NCBI GenBank assembly: GCA_032719365.1
Contig: CM064870.1
Span: 29,095,066 to 29,159,065 of the forward strand
Source of the DNA: Prinsepia uniflora
Lineage: Eukaryota > Streptophyta > Magnoliopsida > Rosales > Rosaceae
Length of the DNA stretch: 64,000 bases
Reading direction: 5' to 3'
The notes beneath the pieces are model-generated. The model saw only the letters and a list, made by a program, of their open reading frames with translations, was not told the DNA's origin and made no database searches. Shown here in pieces: positions 46,769 to 61,086 of this stretch. The stretch's first letter is position 1. Every line of letters starts with the position of its first letter. Made by a program: the position numbers and the translations under genes.

Positions 46769-49700
46769 ATCTACCCCTTTAAAGAATTTCGTCCCCAAAA
46801 TTCACATGGACCCATGTCCAAAACCTTGGGAAATCCAATACCACCTCCAACTCAAGGCTCCCATGAGAAAGTCCTCGTCCATAATCCATCCACAGTACAC
46901 ACAAGAACATAGTGCTCCCCAATGTCAACTCTAATCCAACAGTAAATGCTGAATCCCGGCTCATCCTCAATGTCGGTACCCAAGAAGTGAGGGGTCAAAC
47001 TGCCACTGGAACTCCCAAGCCTCACTCGAGGCACCAGCACTCGTCGACCTCACTTGCCACCATGCAGGTGCAACTTAGAACCCAGTCTATTGTCTCTGCT
47101 CCTTTTGAGCAATCACAAGTCATCTTCCATTAGAAAGTCTCACCGTCAACAATACCCACAACGAGCCGTCGTGACTAGTGGTAACCCATCGGCTCCACTA
47201 TTTCCATTCGATCTCGTTATTAAAATTTGACTCATACTAGAATCTTTTTACGATACCTCGACTCACCAAGAGACCAACTCTGTCATTCTGACTCCTTTCG
47301 AGTCCCAATCCGGTCTCTCACTCATCTAGTGTGTATTTTGACCACATCAAATACTTGCTCTAGCCAGGGTAATCACAAATCAGTTTCACTAGGGTTCCTC
47401 TTGCCAACCATGGCCCTGAACACCAAGATTGAACAATAACTGAATCTTCTAGAGCCTCTCTCCTCTAGAGCATAGTATTTGATACTCGGTCCTATTATCT
47501 CAATGAAAAGTTAACATCGGATTCAATCAGATTACCATACTGTGTCCATCTCAGATGCAATCCAACTATCATATGACTACCATGCCAATCATGGCCCAAC
47601 ACTGGATCCTTTCCGTTTAGTCCTAGATATGGAAAAATCACTTACTGAACTCAAAATCCTTTCCAAGTTCTCCTGGTTACCCGATCAACACTCGAGACAT
47701 ATTCAACACGTACTCCCGAGAACTCCCAAGACAAACCGTCCAGTTCACTAACCAATCCAAACTCTTGGTTAATTCAAAGTCAACCGACTTACGTCTACGA
47801 AGACGTACCAATCCTGAGTGAAAAGTCCTGTCGATTACTTACCTTAACCCCCATCTTGGAGTTGTGCTATAACGTCTAATCCAGCCATAATGGTCTCACA
47901 GTAACACTGTCCAATAACACTCCACAGTCATCTACCATCAGTACAAATACTCCATCCGGAGCTCTAATATCGAAGGTAGATGAACAGTACACAAAAGAGA
48001 TAACGAGCTTGTAACTATCCTACTCAAGGGATCTACTACTATATCCACCCATCTTAATGATACTCAAATGTACAGTCATAATTCTTAACCAACTTTAGCT
48101 AACCCCTCTGCCTTGAATTCAACTCCCTTGGAGTGATGATACATAAGGCTCTGGTAGGCTATAAAGATCATGTACATTTCCCTAAGAGATGGTGAGGCCA
48201 ACTCTTCTATACATGTGCCACTGTGGTAAGCCCCCAAACATGGGATTTGACATCTCACCTTTCTAGATGCATAAGTAGAACCTTCACGTGCAACAAAACT
48301 GCTCGAACTAAACCAACTTGACTCCATCCCAAGTCAACCGCGTCAACGGGCTACCATCACGGGGAAATCCTCTACCAACCACCTGTAATACTCAACCAAC
48401 CAGAGAGATTCCAAATCTCAGTTACCATGGTTGGTTGATGCCCATCCAAAACCATCTCAGTTCTCCAAGGATCCATATTAGTCCTCTCAGCAGAAAAAAT
48501 ATGACCCACAATAACAACACGGGTCCACCAACATTGATACTCACTCCACTTTGTATATCACTGCACCCTCTAAGGATAATCAAGACTGGATTCGGTATTC
48601 CTCAAGTGTCTTCATACTTCTCCTGCATGCCACGACAAAGTAGAAGAAAATTACATTGTAAGCTATAGAACTTGTCACCACATAATATACGAATTACGGA
48701 TTTTCTCCAATTAGCCCATGATAATGTCCAGCATGAAGAAAGTTAAAGTTCATCGGGCACATGTGTGAATAAGAATCAATACTGCACACATAAGCATCAA
48801 ACAACTTAACATCCACTGCTCCTCAACTCATTCAAATTTGGCCCACAATTCGTGTGTTATGTTCGTAAATGGCCTTTAAAACCAAGAGCAATTGCAACCC
48901 AGTTGCAAGCATACCTAGAAGTTTATACATCCATGAAAACGTAGAAATGCCAAACAAATGAAGAAACTTCAATAAGTGCTTCCATGATGAGGATTACTAG
49001 TTCCGCACGATCACCCGGTTCAATCACCGATGGTTAACTCAAATTTCAGGGTGCGATCCATTTTTCGTACAAATGACATTGGGGCTTCCCGAAAGTGACA
49101 TACCAAGTCAAATGAAACCCAAATCCACTAAATCACTGAAACCTCAATTCTCTCAACTCCGTCGGTGCCTTCCAACACGGTGGTTTCAAAAGGGGTTGAG
49201 TACTTGGAACTTCCCACTGATGTGGAAACCACATAATCCTCCATCAATGTATCTAAAGACTCATGCACAATCGATATCTCCCTAAGCTCACTGAGATATC
49301 CGATAGCATTGTGACACGTGCCCAATATCCTTAATAGCCATTTTGTAGTATCTTTGCGGCCTTCAAGCCGTAACTCTCTAAGGAAGTATCCTCTGGTCCC
49401 ACCAAAGGACCAACCATGACAAATCAAGACTACCAAAGACAAATGGTTCCTCAAACAGGCAACATAGGAGTAGTCCACCAATCCATCCCTAGGATCACGT
49501 ACAAATCACACACATCTAAGGAATCGTGTCTGTCTTATTGTCAAAAACTTCTACTTAAACCAAGTAGGTGATCAAATCACAGCACTGGTTGGTGTACGGA
49601 TACCAAGATCTCAACCTAGTGGGATCACTCCCAGTCAATAAAATTATAAAACTTCTAGAGATAAAGTGCGTGGGTTTGTAATTCATCAATACTCGTACAT

Positions 49701-50561
49701 ACTGGCAAACCAACACAAAACACATGTCTCTTCTCGAAGTGTAGTAGGCGGGTCCTAGAGTCCCACCGGACTAGATTATATCTGTAATCTCAATCGGCCT
49801 TCTAGGGATCTTCTCCATCCTGCTCAACAACCACTATAATCGGACAGTTTCCATTCGAAAACTCAGAGCTAGAAACGTCCCTCTTCAAAGATCCCTGGGA
49901 AAATGCATATTCTCGATGCCCCTCGACGTCAGTCTGAAAAATTTGATCACTGCTGGAAATCCGTCAAACTCATATCCCTTTAAGACGTCACATCAAATAG
50001 AATCCGAAATATGGTGAATCCTTTAGGAAGTACCATCACTCAAGTCTGACTCCTAAGACCCAACGTAAATCGAAAAAGCTTCATTTCCTTAATCGCCGTC
50101 GCACTTAGTGCAAACCGAGCCAAATCTAGAAATCTCTGCTCATACCGAGCAATAATCATATAGTCCTACTCTAGGCGAATGACCTCTGTCCCTCGACATC
50201 CTGATAAAACTGGGGTGAAAATAACGTTAGAAACATTCCTCGAACGTCGTCCAAGTCTCAGTAGTCACCTCCACATTCGTAAAGTGTAATGTCTGCCACA
50301 CACCCTATGCAAAACAACCGAGAAACACACTACTATCAGTACCATATGATCATGAGGCCAACACATCGCTCGTACGATCCGCTCAAACTTGAGATCTACT
50401 AATCGGTCACCACCGGATCCGATCGTCAAGTGCCACTTTTCTGGTGATTTCGTTCAACTGTTCTCCAACCAGGGTCACCAACAACCTTTGCTACTCCTAG
50501 AAGCACATCTTTCCTGACTGACCATCGGTCATAACTTCAAATAATCACTATCCTGACTGAC
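46769..50561 (-). other. Internal region of element C, decayed gag and pol
   Basis: Minus strand. Near 50400-50090 there are traces of gag, such as a stretch equivalent to YEQRFLDLARFA with shifted frames. Near 47990-47880 a stretch matches, at DNA level, 55360-55460 of element D (attcatctacctt..gatggag). No intact frame. The primer site is missing, with the end of the adjoining LTR. Confidence 0.55.
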
Positions 50562-53500
50562 TAAGATATTCAGAGTACAAAAATCTACATGTTGCCTCAG
50601 CCTTCACACAACCCCCGTCCACAAGAAACCTAGAGGGTATCAAAACTAATAAAAAGTGAGAGTGGAAAAAACGACAAAGGTTTGGAAAAACTATTTTTCT
50701 GAATTCTATCGTTTAAACCCTCCATTTAATAAAGTTATGCATGCATCGAATTATTGAATAAAATACAAATCTCAAAATATGTGCAATAAATAGAAAACTA
50801 GGAACTTCAAAGTATGCAAGCTTACTAAAAGCCTGTCCATTTAAAACTCATGTCATGTACCAACAAAATTTAACATACCAACACGTAGCCCTATCAGTCA
50901 CACTGTACGCACCAACATATCAAATCAACCCTGATGTCTGCTGTTGAATCATCATATCAAGGTGCACTACCGGTAGGCTGATATCAATCGGGAAAGATGG
51001 AGTCTCAAACTCGACGTCCGAGTGTGGACCGACTTAGAAATAATGGAGCCCGAGGCTCGATGTCTGAGACGAGTCTTGGGAATGACGGAGCCCAACTCGA
51101 TATCCGAGATGAGTCTCGAGAATGACGAAGCCCAGCTCAACGTCCGAGACTAACTATCACGATCAGCATCTCGAGTGGGTCACCAATCACATCTCACATC
51201 ACCACAATCATGTAACGACCCGTCTTGAATTAGCGGGATTAATGACGGATTAGCAAGGCTAATCGGGGATTAGACGAGGATTAACGGATGTTCGGTGCAA
51301 AATGACGATTTTGCCCCTAGAATGGGTAAATCGTTAACTTTTCGTTGAGACGGTCAAATGGACTTTGACCGATGATCATGACGTAGTTCAGGACGTCACG
51401 AGTTCATAGACAGGTGGCACGCTCGATTCCGACATTCGAGGAAGAAGTTATGACGATCAGAAGATCGGGGGCATTTTGGTAATTTGGTTGAATAGGGGCT
51501 AAAAGTTGACTTTTGACCCAGGAGGTCCGATGATCGAGGGCCGAGTACCGTGACGTAGATCACGATGATACGAATCCGTAGACAGGCGGCATGTCGAATT
51601 CGAACGTTCGAAGGCGAAGTCCGGTTCACGGAAGTTCGAGGGAACTATTGCATGTTTTTCGAGACGAGAGCTTATTTGTCACTTAGTGGGCCCTAGATTT
51701 TTCTCAGACCCAATGGATGAATGAAAAATTTCATTCATCCATTCCCCATCACTTTTCCCTCATGCATATCCCCTCCACCGTTCATCTATCATTTTACATT
51801 TTTCCAACCCAAAACCCGATCACCATATCCACCACAAAACCAAACCCTTGACCCTATGAGCTTAACTGAGAGGCTAGAGAGTGAGAAGAGGACCAGATGA
51901 ACGTGGTGGTTGGCCAGGATGGCCGCCGTGGACGGCGGAGGAGGAAAAACCGATCGAGGTAATCGGTTAATCCATTTTCAATCCATTTTCGATTTCTAGT
52001 TATTATGGGCTTGTTTGGATGTTTGGGTTGAACTAATTAGGTTTCTAGGGAGTTTTTAGGAAGGTTTAGAGAAGGGTTGAACGTTGAGAGATCCCTGGGA
52101 AGGTTTTGTATTTTTAAACCGTGAGAGAAAAATCGGACCGGTCGGGTTTCGTGGGTTTTAGGGGTTCTAATCAATTGGGTTAGGTTCCTAGGAAAAAAAG
52201 AGGAAGAATAGAAGTGATTAGGAGTGAAACGGGTGAAAATTGGACCGGTTATGGACCTGGACCGATCACGCCGGTCTAGTTGCAAAACAAAACCGGGCTG
52301 GAGGTTGAAGACGGGTACTGTAGCTGGCGAGTGGCTTCCACGCGCAGCCACTTCAGGTGGCGCATGGCGGCGCGTGGGGGAGATTCTGAGGAAGCTTCGT
52401 GGCGGCGCGTGGTCAAATCATCTATTCGATGTAACGAACATTTTGGGACTGGTTTCGAGTCGATCAGACATAGTCTCGATATATCAACATCGTGGCGGCG
52501 CGTGGGGGAGATTCTAAAGTGATTTGGACAAGTTTGGGAACCCCGAAGGCGATGATTGACCCGGGAAGGCGTACGACTCGCATATCGAGCCAGCATCGCA
52601 GACGATCTGTGAGTGGACTTTCTTTCTGAAATCGATGCATGCATAAATGTTTTATATATGTTTTAATGTATGTGTTTGACATGCCTTGAGTACATTTTGG
52701 TGTGTGTTTACGTATGGGCACGTACTTCGATTTGTTTTCTGGGCTTATACACGCTTACGCTTTCAGTTTTCAAGAAATGGTTTTGAAAAGGTAAAATCGG
52801 ACACGAGACCCAATTGGATTTAGTTTTGACTCGGGCATGAGACCCTATTGACGACCCATAGGTCGGAGTCGTGGTCGCGACAGGGGCTATTTGCACCGCG
52901 ATGGACGACGTGATGCTCGCCTTCGGATTGGGATGCGTTCCTTCCGGAGAGGTCACGATGCACGTCCCGTTTTCGAGTAGCCACTAGAGGTTCTACTTCG
53001 GAGTGCTGACGATTTAGAGGATCGATCGGTGACGTGTGCACCATGGTCTCGAGATGGTCGCAACAGTGATGTGTTCACTGTGACATACCAGGATTGAGAG
53101 CTGTTCTGGATTGATGGTGCACGCATCTCTATAATCGGGATCGTGACTAACCCTGAGATATCGGGCTCGATGCCCAGTTAATTCGAGTTCGGGCTCGATG
53201 CCCAGTTATTGTGAAATCGGGCTAGAAGCCCTATTGAGTCTTACGTTCGGGCGGAAGGCCTAGTTGATTCGTGTTATCGGGCGTGAGTCCCGTTTTTATG
53301 GTTTTGTATACTAGTATGTATATACCCTCCCTTACGAGATGATGGATTGGTCTCCTCCAGCGTCGACCTGGAGAGTCACGATCCACAGACCAGAGTGTGT
53401 ATCCCCATAGGGATCACGTTCCATGAGTGGGCGTTATGATGTGGTACTGGACCAAATTCCGGAGAGATATGTGGACTAGATCCAGAGAGAGAGCTCGGAC

Positions 53501-55186
53501 TAGATCCAGAGATTGAGCCTCCCAGATGGAGATTCATGCGAGAAGACTCGGAGTGAGACCCCGAGTAGTGTGCACACTAGTATATAGTGACATCGTGACT
53601 ACATCGGGGATGTGATCCCTAGGGGCTGTGCGCCCCGAGTTGGCATCTTCTCCGGAAGTGCCTAGGACGGGTTATATATGTATATATGTATATGTGGATA
53701 GGTTTTCACTGAGATGGCGTTGGGCTGAGACCCACACGTATTTGTTTCGGGCTGAGACCCTTACGAGTTAGTTTTGGGACGTGTTCCCACGTGTTTTTGG
53801 TTTGGGCGGAGTCCCATGGTTTGATTGACAGATTTCGGGCCAAGGCCCAAATGGTTTGATGGTTCATGACGGTTTTTGGGAACCGGACATGAACCTTAGA
53901 AATGGTTTCCGAATGCATGCATATGTTTTTAATGAAGGGAATAAAGGTATTTTATGAAATGTTTTATAAAATATTTGTTTTGTCCACTCACAACCTTTGT
54001 GTTTTGAATACCCTTCAGGTTGATCGCAGATGTGACTATGGCAGAGACGAGACATCGCATTCCTCCTTCGGATCCTGACGCACTCTGACAGCCCCGGTTG
54101 GACAAAAGACGGAATTATCCCTGGTCTGACACTTTGTGTCAGACGGGAGCAGGTACGTCCCACGCTAATCCCGAGGGATTTGGGACGGGTCCTGTCAAAT
54201 CATCACTATCATCATAACACAAATACATCATCATATATTCTCAGTCATATCATATCACAGTCACATCAAACCTCGTAAAATGAGCCATTAAAATAATAAC
54301 AAATCGTGTCAAATCCCATTTTAGAAAATGCCGTCAAAATCATATAAACATGACATCACAAGTATAAAACCATCCCCTATAACTCATTGAGGATCCGGGG
54401 TTTAATAAACCCAATTTCCTCGCAACACGTTTTAATATCATTTTTCTTAAATATTCGTATAAATTCCCAAGAAATCCACATGAATCATATGAAACCAATC
54501 ATCAAGCAATTCTCAATATTAATCAATAAAAACCCTTATAAAAATGCATGAATACAGTTAGGAAAACAAAAGTGTACTTACACGTACCGCCGCTTGCTCG
54601 AAACACAAGTTGTAAGCCAATCCGAACCCTCCGGGCCTGTCAAAGTCATACCTGAGAGTCACTAAAAATCAAAATAAGTCCATACAATAAACCCTCACAA
54701 ACCGCGGAATCGAAAATGCTTGTCGAGGAGAAAACCTCCAAAACACCAACCAAACTATCTTTGATTGACCTAAAACCACCACCATTGGATTCAAGACGTT
54801 GAAACCTTTAAAAAAAGCTTGGTTTGACTTCCAAATTTGTGCCCACGAGCCCACACGAGCTGGTAAAAGATTGGTCAACACCAGTCAACGTTGGCGTCAT
54901 TGATGACGTTAGCTTGAAAACCTGACAACTGAAAACTTTTTACAAGTGGCACTCTTTGGTTGGTGCCATGTGTCCCTACTGACATCAGCAGCTGCCATAT
55001 TGGCTCTGACAATCACCTTACAATTTTCCATGTGGCATCACTTGATTTGCCACGTGGCCTGACAACGATGATGTGGACTGCCTTGTCACTTATCATGTGG
55101 TCCCCACTAGATATTTATGGGCCCTACAACAGACAAACAACAATTTGATTTTCTAAAAATTCGTGCACCGTAAAAATTGCCCAAAA
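50562..55186 (-). mobile_element. 5' LTR of element C, truncated at both ends, with a solo LTR inside
   Basis: 50562-51210 and 54203-55186 match the 3' LTR of C. The first roughly 140 bases are missing at 50562. At the other side the match stops near 55186 within gcccaaaacc, where different sequence (pol of element D) begins. Confidence 0.7.
51211..54197 (+). mobile_element. Solo LTR, complete, TSD AATCA
   Basis: It starts TGTAACGACCCGTCTTGAA and ends GGGACGGGTCCTGTCA. AATCA is duplicated at 51206-51210 and 54198-54202. TGTGAGTGGAC lies near 52610, TGCATGCATAAATG near 52636, an array of cgggctcgatgccc units at about 53160-53300, and TGCATGCATA near 53916 with TCCACTCACAACC near 53982. Confidence 0.93.
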
Positions 55187-56682
55187 CCTTTCATGAGGGT
55201 TTTGCTTTTGCAACTAGAAAGTTGGGGTGAAAAAGTTGAACTCGAGGAAGAGGAGACGGCTAGGGCTATTGACTGATAGTGATAGATCATTAGAGCATCA
55301 TGCGGGAAAAGTAAATATTGTAACCAATGCCTCGAGCATGATGTTACAAGCTCGTTAGCTCTTATGCGTACGATTCATCTACCTTAACTATTGGAACTCC
55401 AGATGGAGGGATTATGCGGACGGTAGATGACCATGGTGTGATAGTAGATAATGTTCTAATGAAACAAATGGGCTAAACTGAATGGTTTATCTTGAGAGTT
55501 TTCGGAGGGTACGTGTTGGATCAGTCTCAAGAATTGGTCGAGTGACCAGGAGAACTCCGAGAAGATTCGAGTTAGTATGTGAATTATCAAGTCTGGGATC
55601 GGACAGACGTGATTGGCTTGTTAGCGATATGATGGACGAATTAGACCCGAATTCTGTTTGGGGCGTAGATATTTATATGTTGTCAACGTGCACTGCTCAC
55701 ACGTTTGACAGGGCGATTGTTGAGTGTCGATCAGTCTGAATGATGTGGTACGATCATTAGATTGAGTCCAAGATGAATTTGGCATGGTAATCGGATAGGA
55801 TCCGATGTTGGATTTTCAATGAGATAGTGGACCAGATGCCGAGTACTGTGCTCTAAGGACGAGGGACTTATAGAGGGTTCAGTTATTGTATGAGCTTGGA
55901 GCTCTGGGCCATCGTTATATGACAGAGGAACACTAGTGATTCTGATTGTGATTATCTCGGCTAGAACAAGTATTCGATGGGTTCAACATGCACTTTGGTG
56001 AGTGAGATACCAATTTGAGACTCAAGAGGAGCCAAGATCACATCGTTGGTCGCTGAGTAATACGAGGTACCCTGATAAGACTCTAGAGTGAGCCGAGTGT
56101 TTTGATAGTGATTCAAAGGGTGACAGTGGAGCCGTGAGTAGCCGAATAGTCATGACCGTGTGTCGTGGGTATGATTTACGATTTGAGACCGTCGAGTGAT
56201 ATAGAGGACTTGGAATTTCTCAGTAGGAGCATGACTGTCAGATTTGAGGCTAAGCATGATTATCGGACCGGATGTTAAGTAGAATTGTCAGCTTAGATTG
56301 TCAACTGAGTAAGATTATACGATCAGATGCTAAGCAGAATTGTTAGTTGGGATCGTCAGCTTGGATTCAGAGTACACCTGCGTGAGTGATAGGCGAGATC
56401 GACGACTATCGATGTCTCGTTGAGACTTGAGATCGAGTGTTGGGATTTCTGGTGACAGTTGGTCACACACGCTTGTCAGATATGGTTTCTGCGGATGGGC
56501 AGAGTTACAATAGTTACCATTGGATTGTGGTTAACGTCAAGTGATGTTGATGTTAGTGCATACTGGGGATAGAGGCTATCACGTGTGCCTCGGGTTGGAG
56601 GCAGGATTGGATATCCACAGTTTTGGTGCGGATTAAAATTGATTTTAATTTTGAGGATGAAATTTCTTTAAGTATGGTGGAT
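55187..56682 (+). pseudogene. Decayed 3' pol region of element D
   Basis: Near 55303-55345 the frame gives GKVNIVTNASSMM, close to the GKANVVADALSRK stretch that ends the RT/RNase H part of Gypsy pol. After that come many stops, and no HHCC or DDE integrase residues can be traced with certainty. It ends in gaggatgaaatttctttaag at 56652, the usual sequence before the Gypsy 3' LTR. The 5' half of the element is absent; the junction with element C is abrupt. Confidence 0.55.
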
Positions 56683-59588
56683 TGTAACTACCCGTCCCGA
56701 ATTTACTGGAGTATTGAGAGTTAATTGGGAATTATCGAGACTAATCGAGATTAATCAAGGATTATTGGACGATCGAGGTAAAATGATGATTTTTTCCCTA
56801 AACGAGGGTAAAAGTTGACTTTTGACATGGGAGGTCAATGGCACATCAAAATCAGACATCATACAAGGAAGTTACGGGTCAAGAACGATTACACGTGCTA
56901 TTTATAGTAGAACAAAAATCGAGGATGTTGAATTTTAGCTTGTTTTGGAAGGAACCAAAATATTCCATCTAGCCAATGGATGAGTGATAAGTGTCACTCA
57001 TCTCATTGGCCCATCATCCCACATTCATGCACATCTCCCTTTCCTTTTTGTTTTCAAACACCCGAAACCCGATCCCCCTTTCCTTAATCCATTTTGCTCT
57101 AGGTTGAGAGAAATAGAGAGTGAGAGGACATGGTTGAGAGGCTAAGATGACGGTGGTAAACAGCAGAGGCACATACCGGACTGGCTGGAACCAAACCCAG
57201 TTAAACTTGAAACCCCTTTACGTTAGAATTTTGGATTTTGGTTTTTGTTCTGTGGAACCGTGTTCTGAGGTGAAGGTTTGATTCTACGAGGTATTTCAAG
57301 TGCGTAGAGGCCAAAATGGATGACGTTGGATGTAGGGAGGAGCTCAGGTGAAGGCTTGAAGGTGACCCGTGAACGCTTGAATTGGACATGAGAGTTCCTT
57401 GTCGGTTTTCTTAATTTTAAGGCCATGGGCATGTTTCTAGGTGAGAGACGATGAGATTGGTGAAAAAATGGCTTGATTTGGTGGTCAGAAGAGGGAGAAC
57501 GGACCGGGTTGAGGTCAAGGGTCAAATCGACCCATTACAGTCAAACGAGTCTACACGTCTGAAGGAAGACGATGATGACGTGGCAATCCATGCCATCTTG
57601 TCAGGTTACATGGAAAACAAGGTGGTGACACATGACAATCTGTCAGAGGTTGTCAGGTCCAGTCAGTAGTGACGTGGCAGTACCACGTCAGACATTGTCA
57701 GACCACGTAGACCAGAGGGGTGGTGCCACGTGGCAACATGTTAGAGGGTGTCAGGTGATATGGTAGGTCTACGTAAGCATTGTCAGACCACATGGACCAG
57801 TGTAGTGGTGCGACGTGGCAGTGTGCCAGAGGTGTCAGAGACACGTGGCACCAATCAGGGTGTGCCATGTGCGAGGATGTCAGACTTTCAGATGTTAGAG
57901 TTATCAAACTGACATCAGCAGCTGACGTTAGCGGGAGGGCACGTGGGCATGAATTTCAAGGTCAAACTGGTCTTTTTCGACATATTTCGACAATATGAAT
58001 CCAATGAGGGTGGTTTCAGATCGATCAGAGGTCGTTTGATAGGTCATTTGGAGGTTTTAAGCCTCGGGGAGTGTGTTCGGGACACATTGACTATTCCAGT
58101 AGTTTTGAGGGTTTATGATTTAGACTTGTATGGATGGTTAGTGACCTTTGGGTATGGTGTGGACAGGCCCGGACGTCCCGGAGACTGAGGATTGGCTTCG
58201 AACTAGCATACGGTGCAAGATTTGAGTCCGCATCATGGACGGTTTGTGAGTACACTTTGATTTCTAAATGATGAATGTATATATGTATATATATACACGT
58301 TTTAAATGTTGGTTGGATCATGATTTGAATGATGTTTTGATTAGCGATGCGTGAAATCGATATTTCGGGTTGAGACCTAGTTGATTTAAGGTTTGACTTA
58401 GAGTATAGTCAAACGTGAAACTAAACAATATTTTGATTTGGAAATGAGATTTCGGGCTTGTGACCCTATTGGAAAGACATTAGACTCCGAGAGTGAGTCT
58501 ATTTGCATTTAAAAACCATGTTTCTGGCGAGGGCCCTATCGAGATGATTTTTTACATTGATTATATGAGATTGATTTTGAACTGAGACCCTACGTGATTT
58601 GAGATTTTTTCACTGAGACCATCTTCTTGAGATTGATATGACTCTGGCATGACTATGTGTCCCCAGAAAGGGCTTCCGGTAGGAATGTGTTTCCCTAAAG
58701 AGGACCCTATGATGATAGCCTCCAGACGTCGACCATTCTGTGTGATGTGTGATCCTGGAGAGGATATGCTGATAGCGTCCGGACGACGACCATCCTGTGT
58801 GATGTGTGACCCTGGAGAGGATATGATGATAGCCTCCGGACGTTGATCATCCTGTGTGATGTTTGATCCTTGAGAGGATGTGATGATAACCTCCGAACTC
58901 CTGTGTGATGTGTGATCTTGGAGAGGTCACGATGCACTGCTTGTTATCGTGAAGCTGAGGGAGGCTCGATTCAAGAGTGCTGATGTTATATGAGATTGAT
59001 CGTTGATATCTTCACGACGATATGTTGAATGTCGGCCGGTGATGTGTTCACGGTGACATGTTGCTTGGATATTGTGACTGATGATGACTGATGATAATTG
59101 AGATGAGACAGATGTTGGATACGAGGATTGGTCATGTTTTTTATGGGTGCTTTATACAAGGATGATTTCACTATCGATTGATGAGAAACACAAATTGATT
59201 GATTTGCGTTCAGATTCTTTTAACATGTGATGGTTTTTTGATGATTGCATCGGTTTTAGTATTACTGTGTTGTGGAAAGAAATGCTTTAAATTTTTATGC
59301 ATGCATGCTTTTAATTGGAGGATATAAATGTATCTTTCTGAAATGTATTTGAAAATGCTTATTTTTGTCCACTCACAACTTTTATGGTTTTTGATACCCT
59401 TCAGGTTGATCGCGAATACGGGCTGTAGCTGAGATTGAGACATCACATGCCGCTGCGTACTCTAGGAATCATTGTGCACTCTAGTAACCCCGAGCGAGTT
59501 ACGGTTTTATCCCTAGTCTGGCACATGGTGTCAGACAGGAGCATGCGCATCCCACAATAATCCATGGGTATTGGGATAGGTCGTGTCA
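56683..59588 (+). mobile_element. 3' LTR of element D
   Basis: It starts TGTAACTACCCGTCCCGAA and ends TTGGGATAGGTCGTGTCA. It has a four-copy 57-bp array at 58711-58935. TGTGAGTACAC (decayed block) lies near 58245 and TGCATGCATGC near 59301 with GTCCACTCACAAC near 59369. 57550-57960 is dense in CCACGTGGC-like and GACGT words. It is related in reverse to LTR E. Confidence 0.82.
58711..58935. repeat. Four-copy array, 57-bp unit
   Basis: Units begin with tgatagcctccggac and contain tcctgtgtgatgtgtgatcc; starts are near 58711, 58768, 58825 and 58882. The last is shortened. It reads as an open repeat peptide (SGRRPSCVMCDPGEDM) on the plus strand, but this is a by-product of the repeat length being a multiple of three. 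Confidence 0.88.
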
Positions 59589-60001
59589 ACAAAGAGATGC
59601 ACAACTTCAAGAACACCACTTGAAGGAAATCATCTTTCACACACTTGTTTTGCTACCTACACTATAACACTCAACACTCTCAGCTTAGAATGGGCACTCT
59701 TTACTCTCTATTTGGACGAAGATGATTCTCTTGAATGAGATTGAATGAATGAGCAAATGACCTCTCCTTATATAGGCCAAGGAAGAACCATCTAGATGTC
59801 TTTATTAATACTCCATCCACCCACCTACTTCATTTATGAATCTTCCACCTACTTCCTTCATGAACATTCTGCAAGTACCTTGAATTCATGCACTTTAAGA
59901 TTAATCTAAAATTACAAGTATGTTCTAGATAAACTCAGTGATGGAAGTCCAAAATAAATTTTGTGAATATATTTTAATATTGGATCTGGATATTTTACAT
60001 T
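59589..60001. mobile_element. Fragment of the Copia-type LTR
   Basis: Diverged copy of the 3' three quarters of the 526-bp unit at 16491-17540 (agagatgcacaacttcaaga to tggatattttaca). It begins abruptly next to the end of LTR D. Confidence 0.8.
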
Positions 60002-61086
60002 GCCTATAATCCTGGCCTCCCAAGAACATTATGTGTTATTGGCACCCTCGAGAAAAAGAAATTAGCTCTGCTCATACCTCTAGTAGAATAATCCTTATAA
60101 TTTTAAGTAAATTCAACTCAAGAATCGATAACCTTTTAAATAATTAATTCAAATACAAATACAAAGAGAATACAAAGTTGATAACATGGTCCCCTTTGAC
60201 CAAACAGTAGAATGGTATTCTGTTTCTTCTAGTTGATGAATCAATTATACCCACCAAGAGCGAATGAAATGGTGTCTGTTTACGAAGTCAATAATTTTAT
60301 GTTTTTTTTTTCAAATATAATTTTATGTTTTAATTTTTTTTTTCAAATATATTATTCTATTTTGAGTGCTCTACCAAGTTAAAGGACTATAAAAAAGTAA
60401 TAAAAAACTTATTCGTGCACTATAGTTTGTTCTTGATTGATATCTTTTAAGGTATAGTAAACGAATTAGGAGTAAAAATTGTCTTGAAATCTGTTTAGTG
60501 GTGATTTGCTTATGCCAGGTCTTCTTATTAACAATCAATTTATGCATTGCTCAATTTAAAACCTTTTTTGTGTAGATGTATCATTGATAAATAGGGATCG
60601 TTCTGGACCAGGTAATTGAAGGACATTGAAAACGGTTAGTAGACAGAGATAGAGATTGAGGGGTTATGAACGTGTGTAGCCGAAGCTACAACGTGAAAAC
60701 TAAGAATTTAAATGCGAATACTCACGCTAATTTGAACTTACAAACCATAGATTAATTTCATAGAAAAAACGACACTTTTACGTAAGTAAATCCAAACCAA
60801 CAATTACATTATTTAATCTACTCCTAACTAATATATATACAAATGGCACCATCATCCACTTACTAGATCCACAAGCCAATATCTACACATATCAAACCAA
60901 TTACGAAATCTTACCTTCATTACCTCAATTATCATCATAAGTATTTCATATTATGAATGCTCCGAATAGGCAGAGAAAGCACTCATAATATGATTCAACT
61001 TCAGTTATTGACTTAATGCTCCGATTACGCGGACTAAACACTAAGTCTCTTCAACTTAAATTTAAATGCTCCAGATATGCACACAA
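60002..61086. other. AT-rich intergenic DNA with a short tandem repeat
   Basis: No gene recognised. 60955-61086 holds three partial units starting aatgctccgaatagg, aatgctccgattacg and aatgctccagatatg, spaced 50-60 bases; the third is cut by LTR E. Confidence 0.5.

Larger units (their letters stand above)
38149..55186 (-). mobile_element. Element C: decayed LTR retrotransposon with three nested solo LTRs
   Basis: 3' LTR 38149-46768, internal 46769-50561, truncated 5' LTR 50562-55186. The two LTRs align across blocks such as gtgagtggac, aaggtgcactac.ggtag, agcccagctcgacgt and aatgcatgcatag. The outer edge of the 5' LTR is lost, so no TSD can be tested. All coding remnants are decayed, and solo LTRs have since inserted, so C is among the oldest elements here. 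Confidence 0.75.

Noticed and set aside
58649..58846. Repeat protein SGRRPSCVMCDPGEDM
   Set aside because: It is the translation of a 57-bp tandem repeat inside an LTR; open only because 57 is divisible by three.
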